A stretch of 6,052 nt of DNA from Gammaproteobacteria bacterium. GTDB lineage: Bacteria; Pseudomonadota; Gammaproteobacteria; Steroidobacterales; Steroidobacteraceae. The notes under the pieces were generated by a model, which saw nothing but the letters and a program-made list of their open reading frames with translations, was not told the DNA's origin and did not search any database. The DNA lies in assembly GCA_030039615.1 (NCBI GenBank), contig JASHVF010000214.1, forward strand, positions 1 to 6,052, in the 5' to 3' direction. Shown one piece after another: positions 5,362 to 6,052 of this stretch (within the stretch, counting starts at the first letter, position 1; each line of letters begins with the position of its first letter). The position numbers were made by a program, and so were the translations under genes.

Positions 5362-5367
5362 AAGGGA
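5362..5367 (+). promoter_or_regulatory. Ribosome binding site of the beta-propeller gene
   Basis: AAGGGA lies six bases before the ATG at 5374 and decides that start. Unlike the kinase gene, this gene therefore appears to have a normal leader. Confidence 0.55.
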
Positions 5368-5373
5368 CGCGAC

Positions 5374-6052
5374 ATGACACCGAACCAGGCGATCGCAGAG
5401 AAAGCGCCACTCGGGCCGGCGCTGCAGGCGCTGCGCTGCTGCGGCCTGGCGCTGCTCGCGTTGCTGGCGCCGCTCAGCGCCCAGGCGCTCGGCTGCAACG
5501 CCGCCGCCGCCAAGCCCATCACCTTCATCGACGTGCCGGGCGAGCCCTTCACGGCCATCCCGAGCGCGGATGGCTGCTGGGTATTCGTTTCGCTCACCTC
5601 CGGAACCTCGCAGGCGGGCGCCGGACTTGCGCTCTACAGCCGCAAGCGCGGCGATCTGGCACTCGAGCGCACCGTGGCTCTCAGCGGCGCGCCGATGGGC
5701 ATGGCGCTCACGCACGACGGCCAGCTGCTGGTGATCGCGAGCGGCGCCAACGTCGCCTTCGTCGACGTCGAGCGCCTCACCGGCGGCGCGTCCAACGCCG
5801 TGCTGGCCAACTGGAACGCGGGCGGCCGGCTGGTGGCGCGCAGTTACGCCATGGTGAGCGCCGACGACCACTACCTGTTCGTCAGCGACGAGTTCTCCGG
5901 GACCGTCAGCATCCTCGACCTGGCCGCGGCGCGCGCGGCGCACTTCGCGCAGCGCCCGCAGCTGCGCGACGTCGCCGTCGGATCGCACCCCATGGGGCTC
6001 GCGCTCTCCTCCGACCAGCGCTACCTGCTGGTCGCCAGCGAGCTCGTCATCG
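5374..6052 (+). CDS. Exported YVTN/YncE-like beta-propeller protein, 5' part
   Basis: The first 226 codons are in the window, open at the right edge. After a polar N-terminus with a hydrophobic core at about residues 22-35 comes SAQA/LGC, a good signal peptidase I site after Ala38. Cys41 follows, but the lipobox is poor (ALGC), so a lipoprotein is less likely. The mature part shows repeated blade-like units: PFTAIPSADGCWVFVSL (58-74), GAPMGMALTHDGQLLVIAS (105-123), YAMVSADDHYLFVSDEFSGTVSILDL (158-183) and SHPMGLALSSDQRYLLVAS (204-222). This is the G-x-P-x-G-x-A-x-S-x-D pattern of YVTN/YncE/lactonase-like seven-bladed propellers. Cys41 and Cys68 might form a disulphide. Such folds bind ligands or partner proteins in the periplasm; the substrate cannot be told. 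It is divergent from the FixJ-type regulator and may be under its control. Confidence 0.8.
   Translation, partial: MTPNQAIAEKAPLGPALQALRCCGLALLALLAPLSAQALGCNAAAAKPITFIDVPGEPFTAIPSADGCWVFVSLTSGTSQAGAGLALYSRKRGDLALERTVALSGAPMGMALTHDGQLLVIASGANVAFVDVERLTGGASNAVLANWNAGGRLVARSYAMVSADDHYLFVSDEFSGTVSILDLAAARAAHFAQRPQLRDVAVGSHPMGLALSSDQRYLLVASELVI

Noticed and set aside
5275..5988. A 237-codon minus-strand frame opposite the beta-propeller gene
   Set aside because: The + strand frame from 5374 has a signal peptide, a ribosome site and propeller repeats; the minus frame has none of these.

Overview
The window is a very GC-rich stretch of bacterial chromosome with strong G/C third-position bias. The gene families and the rph-rdgB-gmk housekeeping chain point to a proteobacterium. 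A gammaproteobacterium of the Xanthomonadales/Nevskiales/Steroidobacterales type, or a betaproteobacterium, is the best guess, but this is inferred from style and content only. There are no tRNAs, rRNAs, CRISPR arrays, insertion sequences or other mobile elements.

Left part (1-1593, + strand): a tight nucleotide/RNA housekeeping run. It holds the 3' end of rph (RNase PH), then rdgB (dITP/XTP pyrophosphatase), then gmk (guanylate kinase). Each junction is a 4-base stop/start overlap (GTGA, then ATGA). A good -10-like hexamer sits inside the last codons of rdgB, 7 bases before the gmk ATG. The rpoZ gene that commonly follows gmk in gammaproteobacteria is not there.

Middle part (1594-5138): a phosphorelay set in which each step is a separate protein. 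On the + strand are a membrane histidine kinase (periplasmic sensor, PAS, HisKA, HATPase; 1664-3730), a stand-alone CheY-like receiver (3734-4132) and a stand-alone Hpt protein (4129-4476), packed as one operon. Convergent to them on the - strand is a FixJ-type response regulator (receiver plus LuxR-type HTH; 4473-5120 or 5138). The Hpt and FixJ-type genes meet tail to tail, their stop codons sharing one CTAG. The natural reading is His (kinase) -> Asp (receiver) -> His (Hpt) -> Asp (FixJ-type regulator) -> transcription. The partners are assigned by proximity, not shown.

Right part (5139-6052): a 235-base divergent intergenic region with a near-symmetric -10 element, a 10-base palindrome and a 9-base inverted repeat (TGTGACGCA / TGCGTCACA). 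It is followed by the 5' part of a + strand gene for an exported YVTN/YncE-like beta-propeller protein, which runs off the window. Its position opposite the FixJ-type regulator makes it a candidate target or partner of the relay.
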